Shown here: in pieces, positions 11,473 to 22,281 of the stretch | Numbering within the stretch: the stretch's first letter is position 1 | Layout: the number at the start of each line of letters is the position of its first letter | Assembly: GCA_024138025.1 (NCBI GenBank) | Contig: JAMXBD010004304.1 | Coordinates: 1-64,000, forward strand | Direction: 5' to 3' | DNA length: 64,000 nucleotides | Source: Combretum micranthum | Lineage: Eukaryota > Streptophyta > Magnoliopsida > Myrtales > Combretaceae | Translations under genes and position numbers: made by a program | Notes under the pieces: generated by a model | The model's database searches: none | The model's input: the letters and a program-made list of their open reading frames with translations, nothing else | Told to the model about the DNA's origin: nothing

Positions 11473-12684
11473 TCAATCAAAATTATTACCAACCCAATCG
11501 GAATCACTAAAACCATGTAACTTCAAAGAAGTATCAGCAGCACAGAACAATCCAACATCAACAGACCCCTTTAAATAATGAAGGAGATGGAACAAAGCTT
11601 GAAGGTGAGGCACATAAGGATGTGCCAAGAATTGACTAAGACAATGAATGCCGAAGACAATGTCAAGCCTAGTCAAAGTGATAAACAAAAGCGCTATAAG
11701 CTTTTGATAAAAGGTAGGATTATCAAGTAACTCACCAATACTAGGATCAACCTTGAAACCACTAGGCAAGGGACTTTTAGTTGGCTTAGTAGCTATCAAG
11801 CCAGCATTTAAGAGTACATCAATAATAAATTTGCAATAATTAAGCATAATTCCAGCACCAATGTGATAAATCTCCATCCCTAAGAAATAATGTGCCATAA
11901 CAAGATCTTTAATTGTAAATTTATCATGTAAACCTTTCTTCAAATCAGAAATACCAGTAGAATTTGTTCCCGTAACAAGCATGTCATCAACATAAAGAAG
12001 AACAATAGTAGAACAAGCAATATAAAAATGAGTATATAAAGAATGATCATGTGAGGACCGAATAAAACTTTGACCAAGAAGATAATTTGAGAGCTTAATG
12101 TTTTATTGATGAGTTACTTATTTGAACCCATATAATGATCTTTTAAGGCAACAAACTTGTGAAGGTTGCACCTTGGTATAACCTTGTGGAGGAATCATAT
12201 ATATTTCCTCATCCAAATGCCTATGTAAAAAGGCATTGTTGATATCAATTTGATGAATATCCCAAGAAAAAATAGCAGCCACAGCCAAAACAACACGAAC
12301 AGTGCTCATTTTTGCAACTGGAGAAAAAGTTTCATTATAATCCTCACCTTCTTTTTGTGTAAAGCCATTGGCAAGCAACCTAGCTTTATAGCGTTCAACA
12401 CTTCCATTAGGTATATACTTAATTTTATAGATCCACTTCGAAGCAATAGCCTTTTTATTACGTGGCAAAGATGTAAGTTCCCGTGTACCATTCAACCCAA
12501 GAGCATGAAGTTCATATTGCATTAGCTGCTTCAAAGTAATTAGTAGGTTCTCAAATTTGCTAAACATTAGCAAGTCAAGCAACACAATTAGTAGGGTAAG
12601 AAGCAAAAGAACTAAGTGGAAACAAAGGATACAAAATAGAGGAAGTAGAATGTGTATTAGAAGAAGATTGAGCTGAATGTACAA
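11473..12684 (-). pseudogene. Copia reverse transcriptase (RVT_2), broken
   Basis: Two main ORF pieces (12118-12684 and 11473-11982) carry the RVT_2 family pattern: [38 protein letters not shown] (catalytic Asp region), LKRSLYGFK, then the YVDDMLVTG active-site box near 11965-11995 and YFLGMEI. A gap between 11983 and 12117 carries frameshifts. The enzyme would copy element RNA into cDNA in cytoplasmic particles; this copy cannot. Confidence 0.9.
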
Positions 12685-12712
12685 AATCTTGACGTTAACA
12701 AGGTGTTTGCCT

Positions 12713-14142
12713 TCATCTAGTAGATCTTCTTAAAATAGTATCATCAAGAGACAACAGTAAAGCAGTAGAAGGGATAGACAATGTTGAATCAGAAGATGTA
12801 TGTGTTTGTGGCACAATAAGAACATCAACAGAAACATAATTCCTAGGAAAAGAAGAGGAAGAAGGAGGCAAAGAACTAAGACTAACATCTTTAAAAGGAA
12901 AACTAGATTCAAAGAAGACAACATCACAAGAAATGAACATAACTTTCCTGCTCAAATCATACACCTTGTAAGCTTTATGATCAATAGCATAACCAATAAA
13001 AATGCATTCCACACATTTAGAATCGAATTTGTCAAGACGTTGAGAATAAAAGCAAGTAAAACATAGACATCCAAAGACTCTCAAATGTTCACAATAATGA
13101 CTAAAAGTTATTCAAAAGGAGACTTCCATTCAAGTGTTTGAGTCGGCATATGGTTTATAGGATAAGTGGTAGCGAGTAAACATTCATCGAAAACTCCTTA
13201 GGTAAATTAACATGAAGTTTCAAAGCTCAAGGGGTTTCAATGAAGTATCTATGTTCCCTTTCAATGTGGCCATTTTATTGTGATATATAAGGAATAGTAC
13301 GTTGATGTATTATGCCAAGGCCATGGAAAAGATTGAAACAATAGGTAGAAATAAATTCACCTCCATTATCCGACTAACAAACTTAGGATTACATTGAAAA
13401 TGATTGGAAACATATCAAAAAAAATGATCAAGAGTAAAATAAACTTGAGATTTATTATGCAGCAAATATGTCTAAAGTGTGCGAGTACAATCATCAAGTA
13501 TAGTAAGAACGTACTTTGCACCAGACTAAGAAGAAACATAGTAAGGACCCCAAATATCTTTGTGAAGCAAATGAAATGGAGAAAGAGAACTTTTATCATT
13601 TCATACAAAAGTTCATCTATGAAATTTTGCCTCTTGGCAAGTTGTACAAAAAAAATTCTTAACATCAATATGTTTATAATCTACCAAATGTTGGAGTCTT
13701 ACAAAAGATGTATGACCCAACCTATCATGCAACAATTTGACATTTTTATTATCAATGGAATAGAATTATTACAAGCTGATAACAGTTCTTTTTTATTTTT
13801 ATCTACTAGATTAAAAGAAACACCAAGATGCTTCGAAGACAAGAAATAAAGACCATTGCGTTCCTTTGCAACAACAATGATTTTATCATTCTTTAGGTCC
13901 TAGAAAAGATAATGATAGGAAGTAAATTTAGCAATGAAGTTATTGATATGAATAAGCTTGTGTATTGAAAGAAGATTATGAAAAGACTGAAGAACAAATA
14001 GAACATTTGTAAGGGTTAAGAAAGGATTTATATGAGCTAATCTAACTCGGTCAAAATAAACAACTTGGCCATTAGGCATTTTAATAGAAATGGAATTGAT
14101 TAAGGAGTGTATATCATGCAAAATATCCAAAAATGGAGCCAT
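12713..14142 (-). pseudogene. Copia protease/integrase region, broken
   Basis: At 13900-14142 is the segment after the retropepsin active site, with MPNGQVVYFDRVRLAHI and NVLFVLQSFHNLLS, which resembles the conserved LPNG...NVLYVP...NLLS stretch of Copia polyproteins. At 12713-13084 is the integrase C-terminal part, with RVFGCLCF, CIFIGYAIDHKAYKVYDL and SCDVVFFESSFPF. The HHCC finger and DDE core between them are interrupted by frame changes, and only scattered ORFs are visible between 13090 and 13900. Confidence 0.82.
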
Positions 14143-14190
14143 ATGATTAGTTGCTCTACTATCTACAATCCAAGATTCTAAATGATTACT

Positions 14191-15333
14191 TTAAGAACTA
14201 AAACAATAAGAAGTAGAAGATGTACTAGCAAATTGAATGGAGTTGGCCGCTGCAAAACTCTCCAAAGATCCTTGTTCCTTAAACAATTTCAACATTTCAA
14301 AACAAAGTGACTTGAGCATTCCTTTATCCACTGCTGCTAAAGTGGACTGCAGAACATGATTTTCCTTTGCAAAAGTAGAATCGAGAGGAGTATGGAAATT
14401 ATTTTCAAAACCAGTGCTATCAGTAGCATTTGCATTAGCTAAATGCATTCTTTTCACAAGCCTTTTCCCTTTAAACTAATTGGGGTATCCAGAAAACATT
14501 GCCCAATTGAATGACCTTCTCTCTTACAATGTTTACAAATGATGTTTTTGAGTTTCCCCTTGTCATTGAAATTTCGCGTAGCAGCAAAGTTTACATTAGA
14601 TTGAGCAGACTTAATATTGTATGTTGACATTTCAACACCAATATTGAGTATCACCTCTCTTTGCTTTTCAACTTGTTGTACAAGATAAAAAGCCTTATTT
14701 ACATTAGGTAAAGGCTCAATCGACAAAATGTGATTCCTATATCCTTCGTATGCATCATTCAGCCCCATAAGGAATTTGCATAAGCTTGCTTCTCGACTCA
14801 TATTCTTGTAGTTTTTCTTTTATATCACAACTACATGACTCCATCTTTCCACATGTACAATTCGGGAAAACTCTGACTGCACCTAACTCATCCCAACATC
14901 CTTTCAATCTATTATAATAAACTCTAACAAATGAAATTTCTTGTTTTCGATTAGAGATTTCATGTTCAAGCTAAAAAATTAAAGGACCACTAGCAACTCC
15001 ATATTGTTCAACTATTTGATTCCAAAGCTATTGTAAGGAAGAAGCATAGAGAAAACCTTGAGCTAATTCTAGTGTCATAGAATTCGGAATCCAACATGCA
15101 ACCATATAATCACAACTATACCATTTGACAAGATCTAGTGAATTATCATTAGACTTAGGAATAGCACCTTCTATAAAACCTAATTTTAACTTAGTTCCTA
15201 AAGCCATCCTAATAGATCAACTCCATGGAAGAAAATTATTACCATTAAACACTTGATTACCTACACTCATGCCAAGATTATCAAATCCAGATAAATAGAG
15301 TGGATCATTAATCGTCTAATTAGTTTGATTCAT
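14191..15333 (-). pseudogene. Copia gag (capsid/nucleocapsid), broken
   Basis: A start near 15333 (MNQTN then a stop) begins the typical gag leader. Downstream GFIEGAI-like text and the UBN2-type core 'CKFLMGLNDAYEGYRNHIL' (about 14740-14800) are readable. A CCHC zinc knuckle CKHCKREGHSIGQC (Cys-X2-Cys-X4-His-X4-Cys) follows at about 14505-14550. Several in-frame stops and a shift near 14455 break it. Gag would package the element RNA. Confidence 0.85.
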
Positions 15334-15440
15334 CTTAGAACTATCGTAATGATCAAAGAAAGGAAAAAAATCGAAGAAATCCTAAATGCAGTAAGAACTC
15401 CTCAAATAAAGAAAATAGAAATGCAGATCACACTTGTTTT

Positions 15441-15452
15441 ACTTTGATACCA
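15441..15452 (-). other. Copia primer binding site (tRNA-Met type)
   Basis: The minus strand reads TGGTATCAAAGT directly after the 5' LTR end at 15453, close to the initiator tRNA-Met complement. Confidence 0.88.
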
Positions 15453-15739
15453 TGTGAGATTCAGAGTTTCGTATTTGCCTTAATTCTTATATCATTTGTG
15501 AACATAAGCAAACAAGTAAATAGGGAAAAGATTTTGTTATAATGTGAGTTAAAATCTATTATTTTGAATGTTGCTACAATACACTATTTATAGATAGTTA
15601 TAGTTCTATGACTACTATATGTGTACAAAGATAAATACATGTACAACCAGTAAAAAACAAATTAATTAGTATTTACAACAATTAATATTATCAATAAAAA
15701 ATAAAATAATTAGTATTTACAGCAAGTAATATTCTCACA
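15453..15739 (-). repeat. 5' LTR of the Copia element (287 bp)
   Basis: TGTGAGATTCAGAG to TCTCACA, homologous to 10767-11004. Around 15655-15725 the block 'AATTAGTATTTAC-AGCAA' occurs twice, suggesting a local tandem duplication that explains the greater length. A CTATTTATAG box lies near 15586-15595. Confidence 0.9.
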
Positions 15740-16005
15740 CCTTTTACTTGTTTTAGATGAAGTTTGTCCGTAAACACTTTAATATCTTCGCTTGTCTTCA
15801 ACTGTAATCAATATTTTAATGCCTTCAATTGTCTATCATTAATTCTTTTAATGTCTTCACCAACCATTGTCTTCAATCATTTATACTGTTTGCTTTCTTC
15901 AGCTAAAAAATAAAAATAAAACTATTTGCTTTCAGGTGCCTCTTATCTCTTCTTCATTCATGGTTTTTCTTCTTCTTCTTCTTCTTCTTCTTCTTCTTCA
16001 TATCT
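15740..16005. other. Right flank of Copia: GTCTTCA-rich repeat and (TTC)n tract
   Basis: Irregular GTCTTCA words (15793-15875) are followed by a (TTC)n run at about 15966-16000. On the minus strand the run would encode poly-Glu, so it could be the end of the pararetroviral reading or an independent microsatellite. The left border of the viral relic lies somewhere here. Confidence 0.4.
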
Positions 16006-16009
16006 TTCC

Positions 16010-17770
16010 ACCAGTTTAGAATATTTTATGTCAATTGTTCACCATATAATCATGTAGCTTGAAGAAAATATATTTTATATCTTGTTTTGAAAATTTAAGA
16101 AATAATCATGTGGCTATTCAGTTGAATATGTTATTTCATAGGCAATCCATCGTTCAATTTAGATGTCCATTAAAATATTACATTCTTCTTTTATATGTTT
16201 TAGATATTTAGGATTGTATTCAACTTCCATGATAATTTTATGAATAGCTGGCCTTATATCATATTTAAACCATTCTAGAGGAATTGATCTGATAGTCATA
16301 GTGATCATTGAGCTATATCCCCTACGGGATAAGTTATTCATAGAAGCAAGATTATTTACAACTACTTTTATTGCAGTCCCAAACTCTATTTTTCTATATT
16401 ATCTGGGTGTTCCAATGACATTTTTTACCAATCCATAATCCAATAATGTCTATTCGGTAACTCTATAGCCTTGAATCGTTAAAGATTCAAAATGTTCAAG
16501 ATTTATATTGAATCTATATATGCAGAATTCTATTTCTCCTTTTTTGTTTCTGTAGAAACCTATAGTAATATTGTAAATATTTTCTATGTTATTTTTTGCA
16601 TACCATTGTATTATAAGAAAAGGTCTCTAAAATTTTTTTATTGCAAGGAAATTTATCAATTGCTTAGCTTTGAAGGGCATTTTTCAATATAACTGGGTCT
16701 CATATGCTTCTAAATCCTTTTTTAATCCTCTAGTACTTTCTTCTAATGCTGCAATAATTTGTCTTCTTCTTTATATATTTTTATGTAGTCAAGCATAACA
16801 ATTTGTCAATTAATTTGAGTTTAAATACCAGTCTGTATCTATATAAAAATAATATCATTGTTATAATCTAAATATCTTCTATGACCGTATACGCAAAATA
16901 CTTTTAATATTAATATGCAAATTATTTATGCTCCTTTTATTTTACAAAATTTCATATAAAAAGTGGTAAAAACTTAGGAAGGCAGAATTTTATCTAATTT
17001 CTAAGAAAATTTCCTAAAGATCTTTGGTATGGATTTTCTAAATTTATCAAATGCAACTTAAAAAGTTACTAATAATAATCTGTAAAATATATCTCTACTT
17101 GTTCTAACTGTACTAATATTCTCAAAGACATGCAAGTATATATTATACTCCTTTTATATTTTCTCTTATTACTCCTAACCTTCTTTTTAAGAAAATTTTT
17201 CTTTGTCTTAAAATAGTTAATAAACTGTGCAATCTAAGTGAGGATTTTTGTTTAATCAAAAGTCCTTCTTTATCCAAATATTTTTCTTTCGTTTAACTAG
17301 TCTATTGCCTCTTCATGCTTTTCCCAGTCTTTTATTAAAAATCTTCCATTCATAGGATTTTTCAATATTCTCCAAAATCTAGGGTTTTATCTACTTAAGT
17401 CTAGCATTTTTCCTTCTTGTATTTCTTCATTATCAGTATTTTTGTTGGCTTCTAGGTCTTCTAATGTTTTGTTTTTATAGTCTAAAAATCTTATACTATG
17501 CTTGCCATCTAGATTTCTATACATCAAGCTTTCTTCTAGCATTCTACTAGAATTTTCATTACCTTCCATATGTTTTGATATTTCCTATTCTTCTCCTTCT
17601 AATTCTTTCGTTCCTATTTTCATTGAGCTAATAAACTTAATTCCAAAGCTAGATATTCCTTGTTTTATCCCATCTATATTTTATTTATATTATGTATTAC
17701 TACCATCTATTACTCATCTTATAAATCCTGCATTAATTAATATATTTTCTCCTACATGGTCTTCATATCC
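16010..17770 (-). pseudogene. Pararetroviral polyprotein, region downstream of movement domain
   Basis: AT-rich, Lys/Glu/Asn/Ile-rich minus-strand ORF pieces (16159-16341, 17387-17569) keep the composition of the upstream movement-protein block. In caulimovirids the capsid region follows the movement domain, so this is a candidate capsid region. I find no CCHC zinc knuckle to confirm it. The acidic piece at 17387-17569 would suit the acidic part flanking a capsid domain. Multiple stops. Confidence 0.45.
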
Positions 17771-17776
17771 TTTACT

Positions 17777-18468
17777 CTATAATCTTATTTCTAAATTTTT
17801 CACATAATTTAAACTTACCATATGATTAGGTGCACAATAAAATATCCCATTATTCTCATTCACATCAATTTCTATTGTTCCTGTTACTACTTTTCTTACA
17901 TCTTTCGGCCATGATTTATCTAATATATTTACTAATAATTTTGCTCCTGTGTCTTTTCTAACTAAGCCTTTAACTCCTATTACTATCATACCTAAATGTG
18001 GTAAACTTTTTCCTTCCTTTTTTAATTTATTTACAGTTGTCTCACTTAGCAATTTTATATTTACAGGTTATGTTGTTACAGTAAATTGTCCTTCTTTTTT
18101 GCTATAAATAAACTTGTTTTTCCAAAATTTAAAGCTCCTACATTATATAATATTCTTACATTTAGTAAGTCTATATTCTTATTGTTGTAAATTTCTTTAT
18201 CTTTTTCTATGTCAACTACTTCTTCAATTTGTTGCAAAGGTTTTTTACCTTTCGTTTTTGTCAATCTACCTAATATTCTTATGTCTATTACTGTCTTTTC
18301 TCTAGTAATTTCTCCATCTTTTAATATTCTTCTAATCCCTGAAAATGATGCTTGTGTTTCAGTTCTTGACATCTTACCAAGTGTATTTTTCTTCATATAC
18401 TCTAAATTTTGATTATATTTTTTTCCTTTCTTTTTATCTGTAATTTTTAATACATGTAAGTCTTTCAA
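17777..18468 (-). pseudogene. Caulimovirid movement-protein-like (30K) region, broken
   Basis: Two minus-strand ORFs in series (18076-18468, then 17777-18052) separated by a break near 18060. The second contains HLGMIVIGVKGLVRK followed by a D-K-S-W segment. That hydrophobic-Gly...Asp pattern is typical of the core beta-strands of 30K-superfamily movement proteins of Caulimoviridae, which enlarge plasmodesmata. The first ORF is a Lys-rich region with an FSGIRRIL segment. This copy is not translatable as a whole. Confidence 0.6.
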
Positions 18469-18499
18469 TATTTCTTCAATTTATTTTTTGTTTCGTTCT

Positions 18500-20110
18500 T
18501 TGTCATTTTCCTTTTCTTTTTCCAATTCTTTTATGTTGATTAATGTTCTCTTCGTTAGAGCTATCCTATTAATTCCTACTTTTTCTACCAAAACTATCTC
18601 TTTTTTCTAATTCTTCTATCTTACTGTGTAGTGTAATTAATAAGGCTATTATTGTATTGTTTTGTCTAATTATTGTTTTATGGTTGTTCAAAAAAAGAAG
18701 GAAAATTATATAGTTTCACCATTAATTTTGACGGAATCAATCCCGTCACCATCTGACTACTCACACCATACCTAACCATGATCGAATCACTAAAATAGTT
18801 AATATTCCATTTGCTATATTTATTTTAATGGTTAGATTAATAGCAAGACAGTTCTATTGATGAAACCGTAAAAGCTCCCAAAAAAAAAAAAAATACTACT
18901 TGTTCTTGGTAAACCCCACCAATTTTAAGAGTTTTAAGATATCTAATATAGTTCTCCAACTTATTTTCCTTTCACTAAATATCTTAGTCTTTATAATTTT
19001 CTTTAACATTTGTAAATTTTTCAATTTTATTTATTGTAAATCTTTTATTATTTTTTCAGTGTAATCCTCTATTTGTTTTTCTTTGTGTATTTTGTCTGTA
19101 TATGTTCTTAAGGAATCTAAAATATATTTAATATTATTTATTATTTCTTCGGACTTTGTTTTATTTTTTTTTTTTTCCAATTGTTCTTCTAATGGTTTTA
19201 ATTGTTTATGAATACTTATCTATCTTTCTTCTAGTGACTTTCCTAAACTAATTATTAAATTTGTTATACTATTTAATTGTCTATCTTTCCCATTTAATGA
19301 ATACTTAAATTGTTAAAATAACAAATATGTCTAAAGTTTTATTTCTTTCTATTTTCCTATTTGGACTATATATCTCTACATCTAACCACTCAAATTTTCT
19401 AATATCACCTATACTGTCAGAATAATTATTAATCATTTATGATAATCTATATTTTGTTCAGGTCTTACTATTCTTTTTCTCAGTTCTTCCAATCGTTCTA
19501 AAATATGTCAATAATTATTATGGAAAAATCTTTCAAAAGATCTTGTTCCTCTTCTTTCTTTCATTATTTCTTCTAAAACTCTTTTTTCTCTTATAATTTT
19601 TGTCATTTATCTAATTAATGTTTCACTTCTTTATAGTAGATCTTGACTATTACATACTTTCAATAATTCATATTATACATACATGTTTTCTAAAATTCAT
19701 ATCCTTACATATGCTCTTGAATTGTGTATTATATATATCCAACGTTGAGATGTTTCCATTACTATTTTATGCTTTATTAATATCTCACAATATTCAAAAG
19801 TTATCTATCTATTATGCTTTTACACACTTACGTTCTTTAGGTACTCTTGTAATTAAATGGTCTGGAATATAATTCTCTTCTATCATTTTTTCTACTTCTT
19901 TCGTTTCTCTTCTATAGACTCTGGTTCTTGTGAGTCTGTAAAAATTGGATCTGTATAATATATATTTTCTATTTTTCCTTCTAGGTCTATATTTTTATAT
20001 TTTTCTATTTTTTCTAGACTTTTTTCTTCAAATTGTTGTGGATAAATTTATTTTGTCAATTTTTCTTGAATCTTTTCATAATCTTCCTCCATTTTTTTAT
20101 ATTGTATTTT
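18500..20110 (-). pseudogene. Pararetroviral N-terminal coiled-coil coding region, broken
   Basis: On the minus strand, starting near a possible Met at 19606 and also upstream, there are several pieces rich in Lys, Glu, Ile and Leu with heptad-like spacing. They include ERLEELRKRIVRPEQ at about 19470 and LEEQLEKKKNK at about 19165. They look like a coiled-coil domain at the start of a viral polyprotein. Stops occur about every 100-200 bases, and an insertion interrupts it at 18711-18870. Confidence 0.5.
18711..18870. mobile_element. Candidate small MITE inside the viral relic
   Basis: The composition changes from Lys/Glu-coding text to a GC-richer segment. Imperfect inverted ends are visible: TAGTTTCACCATTAATTTTG at the left, and at the right the complement of CAGTTCTATTGATGAAACCG. 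About 15 of 20 positions match. No clear target duplication. A poly-A tract at 18881-18893 follows. Confidence 0.35.
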
Positions 20111-20179
20111 TCTATTAAATACTTGTTTTGTGGGTGTCCTAACATTTGGACAACAAAAATATATATATATATATATATA

Positions 20180-20750
20180 ATATAGAAGTAAAAGAAATTA
20201 CAATAAAAATTACTAATTTTCAAGGACATCTAAGTAGGATACAGATTTATAGGAACAAATAGACTATAAAAAGAAAACATTAGAAGACCTATAAGGCAAA
20301 AGAAATACTGATAAGGGAGAAATATAGGAAGAAAAAACACTAGACTCATTTCTATTCTTTAAATCTGTTCTATGGATCTTATTATCTAATTATATAGTTA
20401 TATCTCTTGTTCTCTAAGTCTATTTAATTCTTGTCAATGAAAGCCTTTTAATATAAAATAAACACTATATGGTAGTTAGTAATATTAATGAACAATAATA
20501 ATCTGTAAAGTCTTAAAAGTAAACTCTATATAGCAATATAAACAATAGACTATAAAAGTCTTAAAGAAAACACTACATAATAAATGAACAGTAATAATCC
20601 TGTAAAAGTCTTACAAACAATAATGGTCTTGTAAAAGTCAAAACTATATAGTAGAATACCAATATGAACAATAGCTATAAAAGTCTTAAAGCAATGGACA
20701 ATAGTCAACAATAATAACTATATGGTTAAATAAGACGTCATCAAGGCAGT
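20180..20750. repeat. Quasi-repetitive non-coding block between viral RT end and N-terminal region
   Basis: Between 20460 and 20720 words such as AACAATAATAATC, CTGTAAAAGTCTTA and ACTATATAG recur irregularly five to six times. No coding text on either strand. In a permuted viral genome this is the place of the large intergenic region that carries promoter and packaging signals. I did not find a perfect tRNA-Met primer site. Confidence 0.5.
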
Positions 20751-20754
20751 GGAC

Positions 20755-21930
20755 TCAATCAAATAATCTATTGGTAATCTTAATTCTGGAATATCTTTAA
20801 CTAATTCTTTGGTCCTTTTATCAACTTAAGTTTTGCAAAGGGTGAAAAAACTGTGAGTCTTCTTATAAAGTGGCTTTGTAAATTTTCTTAAATATTTTAT
20901 AAATAGTCTTGCATAATTTACTAATCCTAAAAATTGCCATAATTTCTTTTTACCAAAAACTTCATCAAATCCTAAAACTTTCTTGGACATATGTGAGCTT
21001 GATGTTTTATTTTATCATTACCTATTTATACTCCTAAAATTCAATATTTTTCTTATAAAACTGAGCTTTCTTTTTACTTATTATGATTCCATTTTGCAAA
21101 AATTCTGAAAGAATTATTTTCAAACGGGATGTATATTCTTTTTCTAATTTAGAAAATACAAGTATATCATTTATGCATACACAAACAAAATTATACTTAC
21201 TAAAAATACTATCCATTTTTCTCTAGAAAATTCAAAGTATATTTTTTAATCCAAATGGCATATTAGTCATTCAAAATGTCCCAAAGAACAAGTAAGGTTG
21301 TCCAAAAAATAGATTCTTTATGCATTTTTAATATGTCAAAATCCTAATTTACAATAAAATCTACTAAACATAATTTTTTTTTTTTGTATCCTATTGATCA
21401 AATCTGTTTTGTCGGGAATATCATAAACATTTGTCTCAATATTTTATTTAATTTTCTGTAACCAATTATATTCTCCTCTTTCCTCTTGTAATCTCATTGT
21501 GTTTTCTTACGATAAATGTTGGACTTTTGTGAGGACTTGTTAATCTTTTAATGAATCTTAATACTAAAAGTTTATGTGCATTTCAAAGTTTTTCTATCTA
21601 AATTATTACATTCTATCTTGTTAGATCTTAATCTGTAAAATCTATCTCTACTTATAAAAACTCTAATGTCTACGTTTTCAACTCCTTCTTCTTTGCAAAA
21701 TTCTATTAAAGCTATCAAGTTTTCCTGTATTTCTTGTTCTAATTATATTATATATTCTCTTACTATTCTGGCTCTGTCTAAATGTAAATCTTCATTTATT
21801 ACTACTCTATTAATCTATTCATATAATTATTCTTTCAATGTTATATCTACGTTTTGCTATACAATTATCTATTCTTTCTATTATATATTCTTTTCCTATC
21901 CTTCCTCACATTTATTAGAATTAATAGGTT
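20755..21930 (-). pseudogene. Caulimovirid reverse transcriptase/RNase H region, truncated
   Basis: The minus-strand ORF 21034-21216 contains DILVFSKLEKEY, preceded by a decayed version of the YIDD active-site box, and IIISKKKAQFYKK, both typical of Caulimoviridae polymerases. Further on, LGLVNYARLFIKYLR (about 20880-20930) marks the thumb/connection, and KELVKDIPELRLPIDY (about 20765-20815) marks the start of RNase H. The text stops there, so RNase H is truncated. Upstream (21300-21930) only weak pieces are readable, with stops. It lies with no integrase nearby, which excludes an ordinary Gypsy pol. Confidence 0.75.
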
Positions 21931-22066
21931 AATAAATTATTCTTTTCACTGGTCCCAAAAAAAAAAATAAAAATAAAAGATTCTTTTCTAGTATTTATTT
22001 GCAAAACAACATATTGCAATTTGAGCACTTTTAATTGAGCATATATTATAAGTGGTTTAGATAAAA

Positions 22067-22122
22067 AGCATCATGATGCCAAAAAGATTTAATGAGGATC
22101 AAGCCAAGCATCATGATGCCAA
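22067..22122. repeat. Two copies of a 12-bp perfect palindrome GCATCATGATGC
   Basis: AAGCATCATGATGCCA occurs at 22067-22082 and again at 22107-22122, 40 bases apart start to start. Each contains the perfect palindrome GCATCATGATGC. Could be a dimeric protein site or a short duplication. Confidence 0.7.
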
Positions 22123-22257
22123 AGCTGGTTTTTTTTTTTCCTGCCATTTTCCTACGGTTGATAAATATGCAAGTAAAATGTATATGTATATATATATATA
22201 TATATATTTCTTTTATTTTTGTTTACTGGGATAAAAAATATCACAAAAGGAGGTGAA

Positions 22258-22281
22258 GGGGAGGAGGGGTGGGTGCTGGGG
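22258..22281 (+). other. Potential G-quadruplex
   Basis: Four runs of at least three G separated by loops of 4, 1 and 4 bases (GGGG-4-GGGG-1-GGG-4-GGGG) in otherwise AT-rich DNA. This meets the usual G3+N1-7 pattern. Function unknown. Confidence 0.6.

Larger units (their letters stand above)
10767..15739 (-). mobile_element. Complete but decayed Ty1/Copia retrotransposon
   Basis: Two LTRs (10767-11004 and 15453-15739) start TGTGAGATTCAGAG and end TCTCACA in plus sense, flanked by TCTTT and CCTTT as an imperfect 5-bp target duplication. On the minus strand the order is 5' LTR, PBS, gag, protease/integrase, reverse transcriptase, RNase H, PPT, 3' LTR. Integrase before reverse transcriptase defines Copia. 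Many stops and frameshifts break the single polyprotein expected for this superfamily. The LTRs differ by numerous substitutions and one large indel, so the insertion is old. Lineage within Copia cannot be settled by eye. Confidence 0.93.
16006..21950 (-). mobile_element. Endogenous pararetrovirus relic (Caulimoviridae), permuted
   Basis: The minus strand carries, from high to low coordinate, a reverse transcriptase/RNase H block, a non-coding repeat-rich block, a coiled-coil N-terminal region and a movement-protein-like block. A long degenerate downstream region follows. LTRs, integrase and a DDE domain are absent, as in pararetroviruses. The usual genome order places movement protein before reverse transcriptase, so the relic is circularly permuted or made of rearranged pieces. 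All frames are broken by stops and an insertion. Petuvirus/Florendovirus-like affiliation is likely from the polymerase text but unproven. Confidence 0.75.

Noticed and set aside
13394..13849. 151-codon plus-strand ORF within the Copia element
   Set aside because: It lies opposite the broken integrase region and is an antisense artefact of an AT-rich coding strand.
17502..17807. Hydrophobic plus-strand ORFs in the viral relic (also 18114-18412, 19618-19872, 21666-21932)
   Set aside because: Phe/Leu/Ile/Ser-rich readings are the complement of Lys/Glu/Asn-rich viral text and have no membrane-protein logic beyond that.
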